From Trogon surrucura (taxonomy: Eukaryota > Chordata > Aves > Trogoniformes > Trogonidae): a DNA stretch of 64,000 nt. Location: positions 4,644,001 to 4,708,000 of the forward strand of contig CM036623.1 of NCBI GenBank assembly GCA_020746105.1, read 5' to 3'. Position 1 is the stretch's first letter, and every line of letters starts with the position of its first letter. The notes below the pieces were generated by a model that had not been told where the DNA came from, did not search any database, and saw nothing but the letters and a program-made list of their open reading frames with translations. Positions 12,350-25,253 of this stretch are shown piece after piece. A program made the translations under genes and the position numbers.

Positions 12350-14308
12350 TCTCATTTTTTAAATTTGGGTAATATTCTTTCCTATTTTTCTACTTTAGAT
12401 ATTTAATTTGAAATGTTCATCGATAAATTTTGGATTATTAAAGAAAAAATTGATTACCTATCAAACACTTGATTCTGTTCCTATATCATCTTATAGGAGA
12501 ATAAAAAGTATTTTTTTTTTAATAAGGTAGCTGAAGAACTTAAGTTGAAATCTTAACTGATGTAAAATTAATGTAATGGTTTCTTTTGGTGTAAATTGGC
12601 TTCGCTAGAAGCCCTGAGGAAGATATGGTGCACAGTGAGACTCCTGATCTGTCCTTGGGTTATCCCCTTGCTCTGGGGGAGCTGGAGCCAAGCTGTACTT
12701 GGCAAGCATTGCTTTCCCTGCTGAGCAACTCCATTCAGCCCAATGATAAAGAGAGAGCAAAGGCCCCAAATTACACCTTTCTCTAGACTACCCACCTGTA
12801 GAGGGAGAAATGTAGTCCTGCTAAAAAAAGTTCTCCATCCCATAGTGGTTTTCATTACTATTCCACATATCTTGTGGTCTCCCTTGACAAATTGGACCCG
12901 TACATGCCAATTCCTGATTGTATAAACCCTAAGTGATGTGATTTCACAGGGTTTGATGTTTGGGGGATCTCAGGTTCATTTCTTTTGTCTTAAAGGTCTG
13001 TTTTTAATTATTACATGTGACTTATTGAACCACTAAAGCTCTAATAAAACAAATTTCTGCTATGAAAATGTTGTTACATATTCTATGGAAAAATTGTAAT
13101 TAGTGATTTGGGGTTTATGTCTCTCTTCACTTTTTCATTCCTATGACAAAAAGCATGTCATAGTGTTTGGCCCTGCAAGTGTTCTGTATATGAATTCCCA
13201 GACTTGAGCAGCAGTTCTTTACTTTTGAAGGGCTTATAGAGACAGCCTCAGAATCTCTAAGTGCATTTACACATTTGAAACCACATACATTAGTTGGATC
13301 AATGTCAGTGAAAATGCTTAACGTTCTTCTTCAAAACAGAATCTTGAAATCTGTTAGCCTCCCTCTCATTTTTCCATTATCTCTTTTCTTGCTGACTGCC
13401 AAACAGGAATAACTTTTCCAAAGCCTTGAATACCAAATCTATTACTCCGTTCCATGTTAGTTCTTATGCCCTCCCTTGAGTGCTTATGCAGTGGATGAGC
13501 AGTGAAAGGACCGCTATGGTTTGCAATAGCATATAAAAAAATTGAATCTGTCAGCAATTGAGGTGCTACTGTAAACTGACTTTTCATTAAAATTTTGCTT
13601 TTTCTTGCCCATTCGTCTGCTACACTGCCAGTTTATAGGAAGCAAACGGGCACTGAAGTTCATTAATATCGAGGAAACAGCCAAATGAAACTATTTACTA
13701 AATTTCAAATGCGAGTTCTACCCATCACCCATGCTGGTAGCTGAGTTGCAATGAAACTAGATAAAGACATTTCCTCTTACTCATGCGAAATGGTATTGGT
13801 TCTGCTAAGCAGATTATAAGATGAAGAAAATACTTGGCATGGTGGTTTCTGCTTCAGCAACAGAAAATGCCTCTCCTAGCTTCTAGTTAGGGACCACTAG
13901 CAGCCAGAATTTTTGCAAAACAACTAAAAAAATTAGCTTTTTAAAAAAAACTATAAATAATTTCTTCCATCATTTAATTTCCTGTATAAATTTTCTTTTG
14001 CTGAAAAAAAAAAAAAGTCAGGGAAAGATTATGAGTCATCTCAACAGCTTGTCAGAAGAGAAACATATTCCTGAGGTGACCTACCTGCCTCATATTAAAG
14101 CCCTTTTTTCTCAGCAAATTGCTGTTAATAAACATTTGTTCAGCTACATAGCAAGTGTTTTCAAATGAACAATTGTGTGATTTCTGTTGCTGAAGTAAAA
14201 CACATAACTGTGATCACATTCCTTTAAACCAGTTCCCTTTTTCCTTTTTTTTTTTCCTATCCAGTTATATGGAAAACTTTAAAATAAATACTTTTCACCG
14301 TACAGATC

Positions 14309-14328
14309 TTTTTTTTTTTTTTTTTTTT
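14309..14328. repeat. T20 homopolymer
   Basis: Twenty consecutive T. No retroposon body adjoins it in either direction, so it is not obviously a reverse-oriented poly(A) tail. Confidence 0.9.
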
Positions 14329-17225
14329 AATTCAGTTGAGACCAGCACAATCTAACAACTGTTTTCTTGCACCTGAAATCTGGTGTATCGCAGAGGTTTT
14401 TTGGGGAGTGAGATGGAGATACTGGCTTGCAAAGGCAGGTGACTGGAGTCTGACCGTGATGGAAAGGGCACTTGCTGATGATCGAATTAAAACTTGACCA
14501 TGATGTTTCAGCGTGGTCCAGTGAGGGGTAGAGCAGGGGTCTGGTAAGTTTAGTCTGTCTTCTCTGAGAGAAAAGAATAGACTCCTGTTGGGTACTTCTC
14601 CTTGCCACTTTCACGTAATTAAGCTTTTAAATGTTGTTGCTTGGTGTTAGACCAAGTACCTGAAAAAAGAAAAATCGAGAAAAGTTTATCCAAGCATTTT
14701 CATTAATAAGAGAGAAAAGATCCAGGCTCAAATTTCTTCCTTAACTGGGAACAGAAATCAAGATTTATATCTTCCTATAGCTATGAGCTAGCAAGTATTC
14801 TGAGATGACTGTTCTGTCACTGTGAATCTATAAAATATTTAAACAAGTTTGAAGACTGTGAGCAAGTAACTCGATTATTATATTGCCAGGTGGTTATGTT
14901 ACGCATCTGAGTTCCAGTCTTGCCGAGTTCTCTGCACTAGTGAATATTCAATACTATACATAAAGTGTCTATGTAAAATATATGCTCTTCTATTCATTAT
15001 GGTATACCTAGGAGAGTGGTTTAAGAGAACAAAGTTGATTTCTGATTTTCAGTACTGTGTATGAATGAACAAATATGAAATCCTTCAATCTTTTAGGTAT
15101 TTAAGCCTGCATCTATTTTAAAACCAACAACTGAAACTAGACCAAGCTTACTACTGAATTTTTTAAGATGTTTTTCATTTGTTAAAAATATAGTATGGCA
15201 TGCGATTTGAGATTTGACTGGTCCAGTGAGTGTTCTGCTAGGAGGTCTGGGTACAACAGGGATCCTCCACATCGCCCCGTTTATCTCTGTAAAATATAGC
15301 TACAATCTATTACATTAATTTTTGTTTTAATTCAGCCAACAATGTTGTTTACTAAGATGCGATACAGAAAGATATTATAGCATTCAGTATGATACAGGAT
15401 GTATAGGTATCAAGTTATTCGGGAATAATGTATCATGTGTAGCAATTACTACTGAAGGGTTTAATCAATTTTAATAGGCATCTTTTAATTCTGCTGTCCT
15501 TTTGTGTTGATACATGCTACAACTTCTGGCAATATTCTTCAATACTGTCACTAAAAGCAGATCAATTGCAGCATATCCTTTTAACAAGTTTGAAATAAAA
15601 TATGCCAAGGATATTAAAAATGTGCCAAGTATGTTACGCCCACTGCCAGTTTCAGTACTAGTAAATTATCCTGTTTTGCAAGTCATTGCCTGTTGCTGTT
15701 CATAGATTGTGAATAAACCTTCAGCTTTCATTCATTACCTTCTATATTTGAACAAGAATTTAGAGGAAATTGATATTTTTAAGTGTTCGTAAGTGATTAG
15801 ACACAGTAATGAAAGCAACTAAAATAATCTAGCATGTGTTTTCCACCTACAGATTTTCCTTTCTTTACTGTAGGATAAAATAAATCTGAATTTTCAGCCT
15901 CTAGCTGCAATATAGCTTTTTTTTTTTATTAACAGAACTTGTTACAAGAAATTGCTTTGATATAGTGTTAACTACAAAATATATTTTGAAATAGATAAAT
16001 TGTGATTTGAGTGGAGATTGCGTGGGTGAAGTAAAAAATGGAGTGACAAACCAGTTTAGAAGAGAAAAGAGCCTTTAAGACATCCTGTTTTGTGTAGTGA
16101 AGGGTACTCGGACGTCAAAGATGCAGAAGGATAACATTTTCTCTCACTGGTCAGGTACTCAAATACAATATAAACAGCAGTTTTCACAGCACTTCCAACC
16201 TTCAGCATGCTTGCAAATTGTATGTAGGGATAAAAATTGTGTTTGCTCACTCTTTTCTAGTGGGTGTGTCGGACAGCTTCTGAGGAGACCGGCAAGGGTT
16301 AATACATCAACAATGCAGCTGGAAAATCTTGGATTTTGTTGGATTATGTTAGAAATCCCAGTGTTAGTTGATGAGGCTTAAACAGGTTTTGTGTTCTTGA
16401 GGCATTTACCTGAACCATCTGCATCCATTTTCTTCTCCTGTCTCATATATCCCTATATAAGTGAAATGCTATCAATTTAGCAGTATTTAGGTAACTTTGC
16501 ACATGCTTTGCACCTTGCCGCTACTGAAAATGCTGATATGTCTGCCAAGTTATTTCCATGTTTAAGTTTGCATCTTAGTTTTCTAGAACAGTTATCAGAG
16601 GGAAATTTGTCAAAAACATTAGGAACAGTGTTATTAGCTCCCAGACTCAGTGATGGGAAACAAAGCAGCACGTGTGCTCTTAGATGCTGAACCCCTTAGC
16701 CAAATGGCAAGGGTTGGCCTGAGATGACTAACTCCTCCTGAGATTGTGACATGTGATCGATCTGGGTTGCTGAGTTGTCTGAGCATTAACCTGAATAATT
16801 TAAAGTTTTCCAGACTGAAAGGATATTTATAGTCAGAAAATCTGAGGTGGCTGCCAGTCCTCGCTAAGGGAAACCTGTGTAGTTCACTTGTTATGGATTT
16901 GCTTGTTCTGTAAAAGTTTATGGAGAAGGATCTTTATCACAGCTCTGTTTTGGTTTTTATTTCTATTTGGACATACGTGACCAGAAGGGAATTGCCCTCT
17001 GTGTAGGGGAATTTCTTTGTTAGACTTAAGACGTGATGAGGTGGTGTATTCACTTTTAATATGCTCCTACATTGGACAATGAAGGATAAGCTATGATATA
17101 CTCCAGGAAAAAAAAAATAAATAAAACAACACCCAAACATCCTCATTCCATCTTCAGTTTTTCTCTGGAAGGGATTTAAGGACTCTGGCCATCTGGATGT
17201 CTGGCAACTCAGTCAGAGCTGTGGC

Positions 17226-17380
17226 TACTGTGTGTGTGCAGATTAACTGTGTAGCACATGCACAGTAAGTCCAATGTGTCCAGTACACATCAGACCTGCT
17301 GCACATGTGCTGCGCAGATGGTCTGTGCATACACAGTAAATCAGATATGCTAAGCCTACTGCGCATATGCAAACCATCTG
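17226..17380. repeat. Array of decayed palindromic units (two hairpins plus an outlying arm)
   Basis: Hairpin 1 pairs 17247-17279 with 17285-17317: 33-base arms, a 5-base loop and 25 of 33 positions matching. Hairpin 2 pairs 17315-17338 with 17357-17380: 24-base arms, an 18-base loop and 18 of 24 matching. All 14 arm differences are transitions and there are no gaps. The left arms also align as direct repeats about 72 bases apart (17255 against 17327). A further arm-like module at 17226-17245 matches 17357-17376 at 13 of 20 positions, again with transitions only. Each module is a version of TACTGCGCATRTGCA. The pattern fits a once-perfect, CpG-containing palindrome, tandemly duplicated and then decayed by deamination. 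Whether it is a short inverted-repeat transposon, a minisatellite or a structured regulatory site is unknown. Confidence 0.8.
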
Positions 17381-20300
17381 TGCATTGCACATATATATAT
17401 TTTTTGCATGGGAAATCCCTAGTCAGAGCATGAAAGGTTGTGGCAGAGAGGAACTCCAGTGGTAGAGAGACCGTGAGAGACTCTGACAGTGGCATAAATT
17501 AAAGCAGCCTCTTGCCTGTTTTTGCGTTTGCCTGGACCAAAGCTGCAACAAATCACTTCCTCGGAATCAGAAAGTGTGACTAGCTGCTCAACAGTTTCCC
17601 TCTCTGTAGCAATTGGCTGCAGGAGAGAATCTGCATCAAAACCATTAGTTTTATAGGCAGTGATTAGCTCCCTACTATCTCCCTAAACTAGCTAGAACTG
17701 CAGCTAGTTCATCAGATAGCTCAAATGAACAAGGTCTGGTGTTTTACTTATCCAATAAAATAGTGGCGCTTACTGTGCAGGCCTCAGGGATACGTTTAGC
17801 CAATTATCTTTTATTTCCCAGTAATCCTTTTGCTTTTGTTCTAAGTATCAGCAGTTTTACACAGACTGTTTGGGCCGGATGGGGATGCTTACTGGTTGGT
17901 ACGTAGGCACGGCTACGTATGTATGATTTGGTTAGTGTATATGTAAATTATTGTTTATTATGTTCATTTGTGCACATCCTTAAATCCCGGTCCTGACAGT
18001 GGCTAGTGTGCTCTTCAAACTAGGCCTAACTCTAATGAGTTCTGTGGGCCTGATCTTGAAGAGTACCTTTTTTTATGCCACCAGGCAACACTGCTCATCT
18101 AACTGATACGCTGGAGGGAAGCTTGCTTTGCAACAAATAATATGACATAATTTTGCCAAGCGGTCAAATCCTAAGATGTCTTGAACGTAGTATTTTCCAC
18201 TGTGATCTCTTGGATGATTTGGTGTCATTATTAGATCTAAAAACCTCGTTCATTTAGATAAAAAGCCCAAAACATGGGTATACTTGCAAATACAATATTG
18301 GAAAGTATATTAGTAATGAATGGAAATTGATATTAATAATGAAGTTTAGTCAAGTTTCAGTTGACTGCAAATGAAAACTATTACGGCAACATGGTCAAGA
18401 CCATACCTCCTGGATTCAAATACATGGAGAAATAATAGGCAAAGATCTCAAGGAATCATATCCTTTCTTATAATAAAAGTGCACATACCTTACCTCTTTT
18501 TTTGAAGAAGCGAGAATAGCTGTGGTGACTGGAGGGGGCCTGGGTGAGAAGGAAATGTCTGTGTTGTCAGAAGAAAAAAATACTGAGGGGCAAAGAAGGT
18601 ACAATGTCAAACTCAAAGGACTATGAATACAGACTTCTGAATAATGAGTTCTTGTATGAATTTTATTCAGATCATTCTGAGATACATTTAATAAAGGCAG
18701 AATGATCTCTATGCATAGCAATTTATATTAAGAAAGTCATATGTTATTTGTGCTTCTAATGACTTAATGCTATTATGCTGTAATCCTTTGCCCAGTGGAA
18801 TTAAGACAATAGTGGTCTTGGTGAAATGTGTAGATTTGTTGGGGATTATATTTAGTTTTTCTCAGAAATCAAAACAAATTTTCTCGTTTCACTTCTCACA
18901 ATATTGGAAAAATTTGCTTGGAACTAGTTTTGATCCATCTTGTAATACCTTAGTGCAGCTATTCATGACTTGGAAGGCTAAACTGGCACATACAATATGA
19001 ATTCGCAGTAATGCACAGCCTGATCCTAGTAAATTCTTTGCTAACAGAACATGCAGTTTGCAAACTCGGGATATTCAACAGTTAAAGGATACCAAAATTA
19101 AGATTTCCTTGGAGGATGTGGACACTCTGAAATGCTGCGTTCCTCTCTGGTCCTGGAGAGGAATGATCTTTGCTGGGCTCAGGCTTTCACACATTCCAGC
19201 CCTTTGCACTGTCCTCTTAACGACCCAGTTCCCTCTTGGTCATTTTCTCCCTCTCAGTGAACAAGTCCAAGCCTTACTCTTCTGAATTTCCAGTCTCAAA
19301 TTCCCAGTATCTATTCCCTTTAACCAGTCATTTTCCTTAGCCAGTATTCTCTCCCCTTCCAGTTGCCCCTACCTCCCCATGCTTTATGTAATATTTCTGC
19401 TTTAGTTTCTGGTTTCTCATTGAGATCTGCTAGTACCTATATGCAGTGAATTTATCCCTGCTTTTATTCCGGGAACAGCTGTAACTTTCCTGGCCAGAAC
19501 CTTTCAGACAAAATTAACCTCAATCAAACACTATCAATAGGTGAGGTTTTACAAGCATTTTAATATAGTAATAACACCGTGTAGTAAATCATATGGAGTC
19601 AGTGTTTGAAGTACTGAATTCCAATACACTGTAAATAATCCATTGAACCAAATGTAAATACCTGAATGAATAAAATAGGCAGGATTTATTTTTTTTTTTT
19701 GTAATACAAACTAGAAACATAGACTTCAGATTTGGGATAGTTTAGAAAGAAGATGCTGGAAACGTCATAAAAGTGCAACAAACAATAAGGGACGACATAT
19801 AAAGTGATCTGTCATTTCTAGAGTTCATCCAGCCTTGGAAAGCAGCAAGATAGATGGAGCACTAAAAGAAAAAGAAGAAAAAACACAAAAGAAAGGAAGG
19901 CTTAAGGAAAGGGTCTAGGAATAGGGGTAGAAAATTTGTAGAAGATTATTTGAGGCCATCTCCTTGACCCTAGCCTACCCCCACTGCTGCTGCCACTAGT
20001 CAGGGTGAAGTAAAGCTGACAATAGCTATTCATCATGCTGGAGACTTGAATGTAAAACGAAAACCACAACTACCTCATATGATGCAAGTAGGCATAGGAA
20101 GGGATTAAATCAATGGAAGATATTATCCCAAAGCAAAATAGGAATTCTTATTAAATGCAGCTCTTCCTAGAAGTAACTGCTTTTTTTTTCCCCCTTAAGG
20201 TATAAACGCATGCATGTAATACACCTTCATACCTAGTCAGGTGTGTTGAAATTCCAGAGGAGTTTCCTGATCCACTCCTCCAATTTCTCGTTGTTGTTAA

Positions 20301-22123
20301 GCTGCATAATGTTCCCACGGATGATTTGCTTTCAAAGACGAGTAGATGATGTACAGTGAGGATAAAAAAATATTATTTACTTTCTGGGACACTTCTTGGA
20401 TTTCCCTTCTTCGTTTACTTCAAAAGCTGGTAACAGTTTTAATTTCTTTATCTGAATCAAGGAGTCAAAACCCAACATCCTTAGAAAACCCATTGTTTCT
20501 TCCTGTAAAAACTTCTTTCTTAAAAGCCAGAAGTACAGCAGGCATCAGGTCATAGTCAGGGAATTTCTGCTGATGGACTGATATGTGGAAGCAAATGTTC
20601 TCTCCTGAAGCACAGAAGACGATCTCAGTGCAAAAGAGTTCCTTTAAAAAAAAAAAAATCTGTGTTCTTCCTCCTCCTTCTTACGGTCTCTGAGGGAAAT
20701 TCCACATCAGGTGTCACAGTACCGCGGTGTAAATATCTCAAAACAGTCTATTAATCTTACCTAACAAAACACACATTTTTCAAATTGCTTAAGGCTGTGC
20801 TGCAATCTTGGGCCAGTCTGGGAAGAACTTAAAAAGAAGGAATGCAGTTTGCTTCAGTTGTGTGCACACGTACTTTGAATGACCCCTTCATTCTACAAAG
20901 AGTTTGATTAACCGTACGTTTCTGCTCTTAGTACCAAAGTACATTAATTAAAACTGTATGTTTAATATGACCTTACTGTTTTTAGACCTGCATAATGGAT
21001 TATCTGTATACAACTAATGCCTCACTGCTTAAACGGAGCCTGTTTTGTATCCAAGTAGAGTAAGTAAAACACCTTCTCTTCCTTCCCTTACCTCTAAAAA
21101 TAACAATTGTCACAACAGCACTTCAGTTATTTATCAGAAATCACTTCACATACAATGACAGCTCCAGTTCCTTGTTATAATTGGACAGTGAAAAAGTTAA
21201 AGGGTGTCTAAAATAGAGGTGTTGGCCCTTTGACTGACAGGTGCCCTGGAAAGGCAGTGTGCCCAACCTCCTTCCCAGGAACCAAGAACTCCTTCAAAAC
21301 TTTAGGAAGATTTTATGCTTAGTGCAAGTTACCTATTTAAAGAGTTGGTGTGTGGAAATGAATAGTAAATCTTTTTTGTTTAATCCATAATTTCATCAGT
21401 ATAAGTAAAAATTCTGTCTGCAGACACTGACTTTTGTAGGATCTGCTGCTTGTGTCACTGATTTATCACTATAAAAAGTTTATTCTATGGAGTAGATCCA
21501 AACCATTAACATACTGGTCTTTCATGATGCATTTTAAAGACACTATAAAAACCAATTTTCATATATTTCCAGCTTGTGCAACTCACATTTCATTTGATTG
21601 TGGTGGCTGGTTATTATATTTCTTACTGATTTTGTATTTTCTTTCTTTTTTTTTTTTTTTTTTTGTTGGCAGAACTATTTTAGGTCTCTGTCTTTGAAGA
21701 AGGTTTTAAATGATGAGAAGAACTTTAAGTATCTATAAGAACATAGTTTGTCTGTGTAGAAAGATAGATTTACAACTTAATGCTGATTGATTAGCTAGCT
21801 CCATTTGGAAAACTGCAGTCTTCTCCTCACAGAATTTCCATTCCCAAAAATGTATTTACTAGACAACAGTTTGAAACGATCTGTGTCCAAAATCAGGCCG
21901 TGGGTATTCAAGTCCTTTATATATGTGGAATATGTGCAGGTTAAGAAAAACAATATGTGGAATATTGAAATTTACCCGTATGTAATTGATGCTGTACCGC
22001 AATAATAAAAATATTAACAGCATCTCTTTCATCTGTTAATTACATCCTATTTTGCTTGAATTTTTCTTTTTGTTATCAGTTGAATGTCTGCCTTTAACTA
22101 CGGAAGAGGGGACATGTGGTTAG
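17381..22123. other. AT-rich unique sequence
   Basis: No gene or recognisable repeat family. Simple sequence includes a short AT run at 17390-17400, 12 T at 19689-19700, 13 A at 20646-20658 and 19 T at 21646-21664. The block 19130-19400 is pyrimidine-rich and less AT-rich than its surroundings but unidentified. A purine-rich stretch lies at 19862-19920. Confidence 0.65.
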
Positions 22124-22166
22124 CATCATAGCACTCAGAGATGGAAAAGATGGGCTACACCATCAA
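22124..22166 (-). mobile_element. Possible old CR1-type 3' fragment
   Basis: The plus strand reads ATCATAGCACTCAGAGATGG followed by AAAAGA and a CCATCAATTATC segment. This resembles the reverse complement of the 3' end of older, diverged CR1 subfamilies (a CATAGA tail remnant, then a 'GGAAAAGA...CATCTAGTCCA' block). The match is short and could be chance. Confidence 0.3.
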
Positions 22167-22179
22167 TTATCTGCTTCAA

Positions 22180-22207
22180 GTTCTTACTTACATTTGTAAG
22201 TAAGAAC
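22180..22207. repeat. Perfect 13-bp-arm palindrome with 2-base loop
   Basis: GTTCTTACTTACA at 22180-22192 is followed by TT and its exact reverse complement at 22195-22207. Such a tight perfect inverted repeat can extrude as a cruciform or fold in RNA. It is not part of a terminal inverted repeat that I can see. Confidence 0.92.
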
Positions 22208-24229
22208 CCAGTTAGCTCAGAGTAGAAAAGTTTGATCAGCCAGTACATAAGTAGAGAAGTGAAAGTCATACAGTTAGGGTTTGGCAAGTGAAGCTAGTTT
22301 CATCTGAAACTGCTGAAATAGTACAATAGTACCTTAAGGTTCTGATGTTTAGGTGCTACTTCCATTTTAACTTTCTGTTTCTTTTCTATGGATAGAAATA
22401 ATACTTTTTGAAGTATTATAATGTATTACATAAGTAATATAAATAAGTAATATGAAGTAATATAAAATGCAAAGTGTTGTTACTGTATTGCAATAGTTTA
22501 TAAATATATAGTAAATAATAACCGAAATCTTCATTTTCCTTATTCCTTGATAAAAACCCAAATGCTTCAACTTGCTGAATTTAGCATTAACTTAAATGTT
22601 CAAGAATTCAACATAACCCAGATAACTTTGAATAAATTCTGAAATCTCTGTGAAGGGAAAAAAGAGAGAAAAAAGATCTGACTCCAGCCGTTCATTAGCT
22701 TAAGATTTTGATCAAGATGATTGATAGATAGCATTCATATTTTTTTCTGTCTTGTGCCTATTGATGCCACTGCGCCTGTGCAAGGCATTTCGCAATGCAG
22801 AGAAATTACATTTCTTCTAAGTTTTTCTAGAAAATGTTATATGCCTGTTTTTTTCTTTCTCTCTCAAAATCTTATACTTGTGCTTATGCATTTTCTCCTA
22901 CAAGTTCTTTCTCTTCTAACATGGGAAGCTGTAAAACCTTCATACTACATAAGCTTTATAAATTTATATATATATGTTTATACAAAATTAGTACTTGGAG
23001 AATTCTTTTCTTTCTTCTTCCTCTGGATTTTATTGGTAAATACCTGAAAAGGTGGTCCTTAAATCTCTCCAATCAGTTTTCTTGAAATTTCATTTCATTT
23101 AAAGCTTGTCTGAATTGCAAAACCAAAAATCTGGCCAAGCTTATGATGTGGTAAGTCAACGTTTGACATATTCCCTTGATTGTTACAAAGCAAAAAAGCA
23201 ATAATATTTCCATCATTACTACCAGAGATGGGAAAAATTAGCTCCCACAAATATTCAAACTTAAAAATAAATTAGCTTTGGTGAAGCTGATTTCCTTTTT
23301 TTTTTTTGTTTTTCCCTCAGTATTCAACTGACAAATGAGAATTGAAGAAGGTCTAAGGAAAAGTACAATTTTAAACATTCCTGTTTACAAAATAAAATTT
23401 CTAAATACAGAAGTATGGTTTTGATTAGAAATTAAATCACCTGTTCAGGAGTTCAAGCAGTAACGTGGGGCAATGCAATCAGTACACATACTCAACATGA
23501 GTAGTATTTCAGTTTGAACAGAAATATCTCTGATAATCTTTTGAAATGAAAGAAACTTATAGAAGGAAGCTCATAAAAGTAATAAATACGTTTAAAGAAA
23601 TTACCTGTGCAGAATTCTTCATACAACAAAGATTAACTATTCACGTTGAAGATGCTTGATACTATGAAACACCCAGAAAAGACTGATGGTTCCAACGATG
23701 AGGAGTGTTACTTTGCGATGCAAGAAAACATATTTTAAAATCTTCTTAAAAACCTTTATATTAACCTTATGATGTTTTTATCTTTGCTAGTCTTTTTCAT
23801 TGCAGACATCTGTTGCTTTGCATTATTTTCATTATAATGTGTTGCACTGTACTGTGATCACTCAGAAGTTAATTTTGTCATTTAGCGTGGTGGTGTACTG
23901 CAACTGACTCGCAAACTTCTGTGTGCATCTCTTCTCTAATTTCTTCTTTATTTTGTACTGCTACCCAAGGACACCTATCCAGTACTTTTGAAGTAGTAGC
24001 CTACTATGTTCATTGCTTTAATTATTACTGTTCTTTTAAGAGCAGAATCCACTTTCAGATAGAGGATTTATTTAGCCTAGTTCCCCTTGCTCTCTTCCTT
24101 ATATTGTTGCTTTGGAAGCAACTTTATGCATCTCATATCTAATAGCTGAGGTTTTAGTGTGTATCAGTTTGGTTTTAATAATTTTCTAAGTCTAGAAGCT
24201 TGCCTTTTTATTTTCTTTTTCATAACAAT
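22208..24229. other. AT-rich unique sequence with a local AAGTAATAT repeat
   Basis: Three copies of AAGTAATAT lie at 22432-22440, 22445-22453 and 22455-22463, a small cryptic repeat. An AT/TA run occurs at 22960-22975. Open frames at 22721-23047 and 22834-23085 are hydrophobic, T-rich and overlapping, typical of chance translation of AT-rich DNA. Confidence 0.65.
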
Positions 24230-24377
24230 TATTAATATTATTACTAGACATGATTTCACACGGTATGGAATATTCCTTTGGCTTGTTTGAACCAGCTGTC
24301 CTGGATGTGTGTCCCTTCCAGCTGCTTGTGCGCCACAAGCTCCTTTGTCCTAGGAAAAGGCTCCCAGCCTTCCACAA
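24230..24377 (-). mobile_element. Class L endogenous-retrovirus LTR fragment, reverse orientation
   Basis: The plus strand here matches the reverse complement of the LTR at 56156-56533. Shared blocks in order are CATGAT, GGAATAT, CCTTTGG, a CAGCTGTCCTGG region, GTGTCCCTTCCAGCT and CTTGTGC, then TCCCAGCCTTCC. Relative to the 56-kb copy about 32 extra bases lie between CTTGTGC and TCCCAGCC (about 24332-24362). The region corresponding to the TATA box is degraded. This is the middle (U3) of an avian class L LTR on the minus strand. The short open frames on both strands here are not genes. Confidence 0.6.
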
Positions 24378-24862
24378 AGCTATTGAGATCTTTAGCATTA
24401 CAAAGGCAGGAAGTATTTCTGAGAGTTATGTCTTTTGCATGGCTAAATGAAAGCCAAGTATAGTGCATTTCATCAGCTCAGTGGTCTACCTAGCCTAGTA
24501 CCACGTCTGAACCAGTGGCAAGGAGTAATGGCAGAAGTTCTATGCAAAGTCCTTTACTACTCCTTTAGTGACGCTAGACTGCAAACTATCAAACAATGCA
24601 GTCTATCATGGTGGCAACTGTGATGACTAATATCATGTGGCATCCGTATGGAGAGGCACATAAAATTCATACTTGCCAGGACAGTAGTTTATTTTGACCA
24701 GTGCAAATTCAGGTTTTTATCGGCAGAACTGAGAACCAAGCGTGGAAAAAACGTTTTATAAAACTAGGAGTTCAACGTAGTTGAATTGGAACATTGCTGT
24801 AATCTGTGTAAATTGTCATCACTGAGTAAAGATTCACTTTCTTCACTTTAAAGATGGTACTA
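24378..24862. other. Unique sequence between repeats
   Basis: No identifiable gene or repeat. Part could be further, more diverged LTR sequence continuing from 24377, but I see no alignable block. Confidence 0.5.
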
Positions 24863-25072
24863 GGATATTAGGAAAAATTTCTTCACCAGAGGGGTTGTCA
24901 AGCATTGGAACAGACTGTCCGGAGAACTGGCTGGGTCACCAGCCCTGAAGGTATTTGAGAGATGAACAGATGTGGTGCTTAAAAACATGGTTTAGCAGTT
25001 GACTTAGTAGTGTTAGGTTAATGGTTGGGCTCGATCTTAAAGTTCTTTTCCAGCACAAAGGATTCTATGACA
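24863..25072 (+). mobile_element. CR1 LINE, 3'-end fragment
   Basis: Starts at GGATATTAGGAAAAATTTC and runs through the conserved CR1 3' block: TTCTTCACCAGAGGGGTTGT, GCATTGGAACAG, a GAAGGTATTTGAGAGATG segment, ATGTGGTGCTTAAAAACATG. It ends in GGTTGGGCTCGATCTTAAAG and a single ATTCTATGA tail at 25061-25069. It is 5'-truncated and has no coding potential. The sequence order is the same as in the longer copy at 40059-40514, which lacks about 30 bases present here. Confidence 0.95.
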
Positions 25073-25253
25073 GAACTTGTTCTTTCTCCATATTTCCCTT
25101 GGCAAACTATCCAGTCTGCATCAGGACATTAATGGCTTAATGGAAGGCAGAAGTAGGCTTTGGCCTTGCTGTGTTGTTACAAGTTCTAGTACATCACATT
25201 TTCTAATATAAAATAATGCATTTTCATTTCCTAAGAGATTAGCTTCCAGGCAC

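Larger units (their letters stand above)
10787..17225. other. AT-rich unique sequence with homopolymer tracts
   Basis: No gene is recognised. Notable simple sequence: adjoining T12 and A11 runs at 12327-12349, 13 A at 14004-14016 and 20 T at 14309-14328. The frames at 12568-12855 (minus), 14327-14614 (minus) and 16097-16381 (plus) are under 100 codons and resemble no known protein. The block 12590-12800 is less AT-rich than its flanks but was not identified as a repeat. Confidence 0.65.

Noticed and set aside
12568..12855. Less AT-rich block with a 95-codon minus-strand frame, considered as an old retroviral or exon remnant.
   Set aside because: No motif of a retroviral or cellular protein could be recognised.
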